Shown here: positions 7,435 to 7,977 of the stretch, piece after piece
Layout: every line of letters starts with the position of its first letter
Numbering within the stretch: the first letter of the stretch is position 1
Assembly (NCBI GenBank): GCA_020717935.1
Contig: DYDK01000077.1
Coordinates: 1-7,977 of the forward strand
DNA: 7,977 nucleotides
DNA from: Desulfocapsa sp.
GTDB lineage: Bacteria; Desulfobacterota; Desulfobulbia; Desulfobulbales; Desulfocapsaceae
Direction of reading: 5' to 3'
Position numbers and translations under genes: made by a program
Notes under the pieces: generated by a model
What the model was told of the DNA's origin: nothing
The model's database searches: none
Seen by the model: only the letters and a program-made list of their open reading frames with translations

Positions 7435-7468
7435 AGTATAAAAGACACTTTTTTTCAATACTTGTCAA
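7435..7468 (-). promoter_or_regulatory. Possible rplU promoter
   Basis: On the minus strand a good -10, TATACT (7440-7435), lies about 58 bp before the rplU ATG. A perfect TTGACA (7468-7463) is present, but the 22-bp spacing is too long for a standard sigma70 promoter, so the true -35 may be a poorer hexamer. Several A-tracts nearby (minus-strand runs at about 7484-7489, 7470-7475 and 7449-7455) may act as bent DNA or an UP-like element. Confidence 0.35.
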
Positions 7469-7514
7469 CTTTTTTCATCACTTTTTTCCTATGGCCGCAA
7501 ACGACGGTTGGCAT

Positions 7515-7706
7515 TCATTTTGCGTGTAAGGAAAACAACGAGGATATTTTCATTATCAAGTCAGAATCTTTTATCAGCTTTCTGATCGCAGGCAAAATTC
7601 TTTCGCTGTCGTTTTTCGTATTCTCCATCTCTTTTTGTACCAGATAAGCATCAATTTGGGCAAACCTTCCCGCCAAATTTGTGCATCCATTAAGAATGAT
7701 ATCCAT
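7515..7706 (-). CDS. Small hypothetical protein, 63 residues
   Basis: Not recognised. The sequence is hydrophilic and looks helical in its C-terminal half (residues 22-55, with regularly spaced I and L among K, E, R and D), with no cysteine motif, signal peptide or membrane segment. The ATG has GAGG ten bases upstream, a long spacing. The frame stays open upstream for 21 codons without a normal start, so it could also be the 3' remnant of a longer gene. It lies 137 bp upstream of rplU on the same strand. An overlapping ORF in another frame (7574-7822) looks less protein-like. It may not be a gene at all. Confidence 0.3.
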   Translation of the reverse strand: MDIILNGCTNLAGRFAQIDAYLVQKEMENTKNDSERILPAIRKLIKDSDLIMKISSLFSLHAK

Positions 7707-7762
7707 GTAGTCCAGACCTCGTAATTGGACATTGTATTCTGAAATGATGCTACAGTAAGATG

Positions 7763-7784
7763 CTGTAAATTCATATATTTACAG
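7763..7784. repeat. Perfect 8-bp inverted repeat with a T-run on the + side
   Basis: CTGTAAAT (7763-7770) and ATTTACAG (7777-7784) flank a 6-bp centre, and TTTTT follows on the + strand. A further CTACAG at 7750-7755 repeats the arm end in inverse. It could be a weak terminator for + strand transcription or a protein-binding palindrome. The stem is A/T-rich. Confidence 0.35.
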
Positions 7785-7877
7785 TTTTTAACTACCACCA
7801 TACAAAATTGGACACCAGGCACAAAAACACGCAGTTGTTATTTGCTAAAAACAATAATTCCAAACAGTTATAGGATG

Positions 7878-7927
7878 CAGGTCTCGACAAATCAAGAAAA
7901 TGACCGTTTTACTGTTGTCGAGGTCTG
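7878..7927 (-). terminator. Long hairpin across the stop codon of the edge ORF
   Basis: CAGGTCTCGACAA (7878-7890) and TTGTCGAGGTCTG (7915-7927) pair over 11 of 13 positions, with eight contiguous pairs next to the 24-nt loop. It coincides with the last codons and stop of the partial ORF running off the window end on the minus strand, which suits a transcript 3' end. No T-run follows, so it may be a stability structure or a mobile-element end rather than an intrinsic terminator. Confidence 0.35.
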
Positions 7928-7977
7928 TAGTCACAGTTTTTCAGGTTTTGAACCAGCGGAGTATCAGCGAGAGCCGC
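7909..7977 (-). CDS. C-terminal end of an unidentified ORF, cut by the window edge
   Basis: From the window edge the minus strand reads 22 sense codons, AALADTPLVQNLKNCDYRPRQQ, then TAA (7911-7909). It looks protein-like, with no low complexity, but is too short to identify. The stop lies inside a strong hairpin. It would be the next gene upstream of rplU on the same strand. Confidence 0.3.
   Translation of the reverse strand, partial: AALADTPLVQNLKNCDYRPRQQ

Larger units (their letters stand above)
7378..7977. other. 600-bp region upstream of rplU without a secure gene
   Basis: A/T-rich sequence holding the probable rplU promoter, the doubtful 63-residue ORF (7515-7706), palindromes at 7763-7784 and 7878-7927, and the end of an unidentified ORF at the window edge. 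I see no tRNA or rRNA and no transposase motif. The + strand ORF at 7321-7647 overlaps rplU antisense, has an unnatural composition and is not called. Confidence 0.5.

Noticed and set aside
7321..7647. + strand ORF of 108 residues overlapping the start of rplU
   Set aside because: It covers the rplU promoter region antisense, is rich in F, S and I from the A/T-rich strand, and has no ribosome-binding site.

Overview
The window is a bacterial chromosomal segment in which every confidently called gene lies on the minus strand. In transcription order (high to low coordinate) they are rplU (L21), rpmA (L27), obgE (Obg GTPase), proB, proA, nadD, a CheB-like response regulator and a PilZ-domain protein. 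The run rplU-rpmA-obgE-proB-proA-nadD, the protein sequences and the modest GC content suggest a Gram-negative of the deltaproteobacterial / Desulfobacterota type, perhaps Desulfobulbales-like. That placement is inference from gene order and sequence character; no search was possible.

Region by region: 7378-7977 (about 600 bp upstream of rplU) has no secure gene. It holds a likely rplU promoter, a 63-residue ORF I do not recognise, two inverted repeats, and the last 22 codons of an unidentified ORF running off the edge. 6707-7377 encodes ribosomal proteins L21 and L27, with a hairpin between them and a strong intrinsic terminator (about 6591-6636) after rpmA. 5450-6514 is obgE. After a 242-252 bp AT-rich gap comes the tight proB-proA-nadD cluster (2038-5192), which makes glutamate-5-semialdehyde for proline synthesis and nicotinate adenine dinucleotide for NAD synthesis. 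1725-2037 is a gap containing a good sigma70-type promoter. Below it are the response regulator (492-1724) and the PilZ gene (64-408).

The housekeeping part is ordinary. The accessory interest is in the first 1.8 kb. The response regulator has an intact CheB-type receiver, a four-cysteine zinc ribbon, and a CheB methylesterase fold whose nucleophilic serine is replaced by glycine, while the catalytic His and Asp positions remain. It therefore looks like a phosphorylation-controlled pseudo-esterase. It is followed by a stand-alone PilZ protein that keeps both c-di-GMP-binding motifs. The PilZ gene is bracketed by a perfect 19-bp inverted repeat (49-67 and 477-495). The left arm covers the PilZ stop codon and the right arm covers the response-regulator stop codon, so an inversion between the arms would leave both proteins intact and only flip pilZ relative to its upstream promoter. 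The same arms could instead act in the mRNA as alternative pairing partners. Whether either happens cannot be decided from one sequence.
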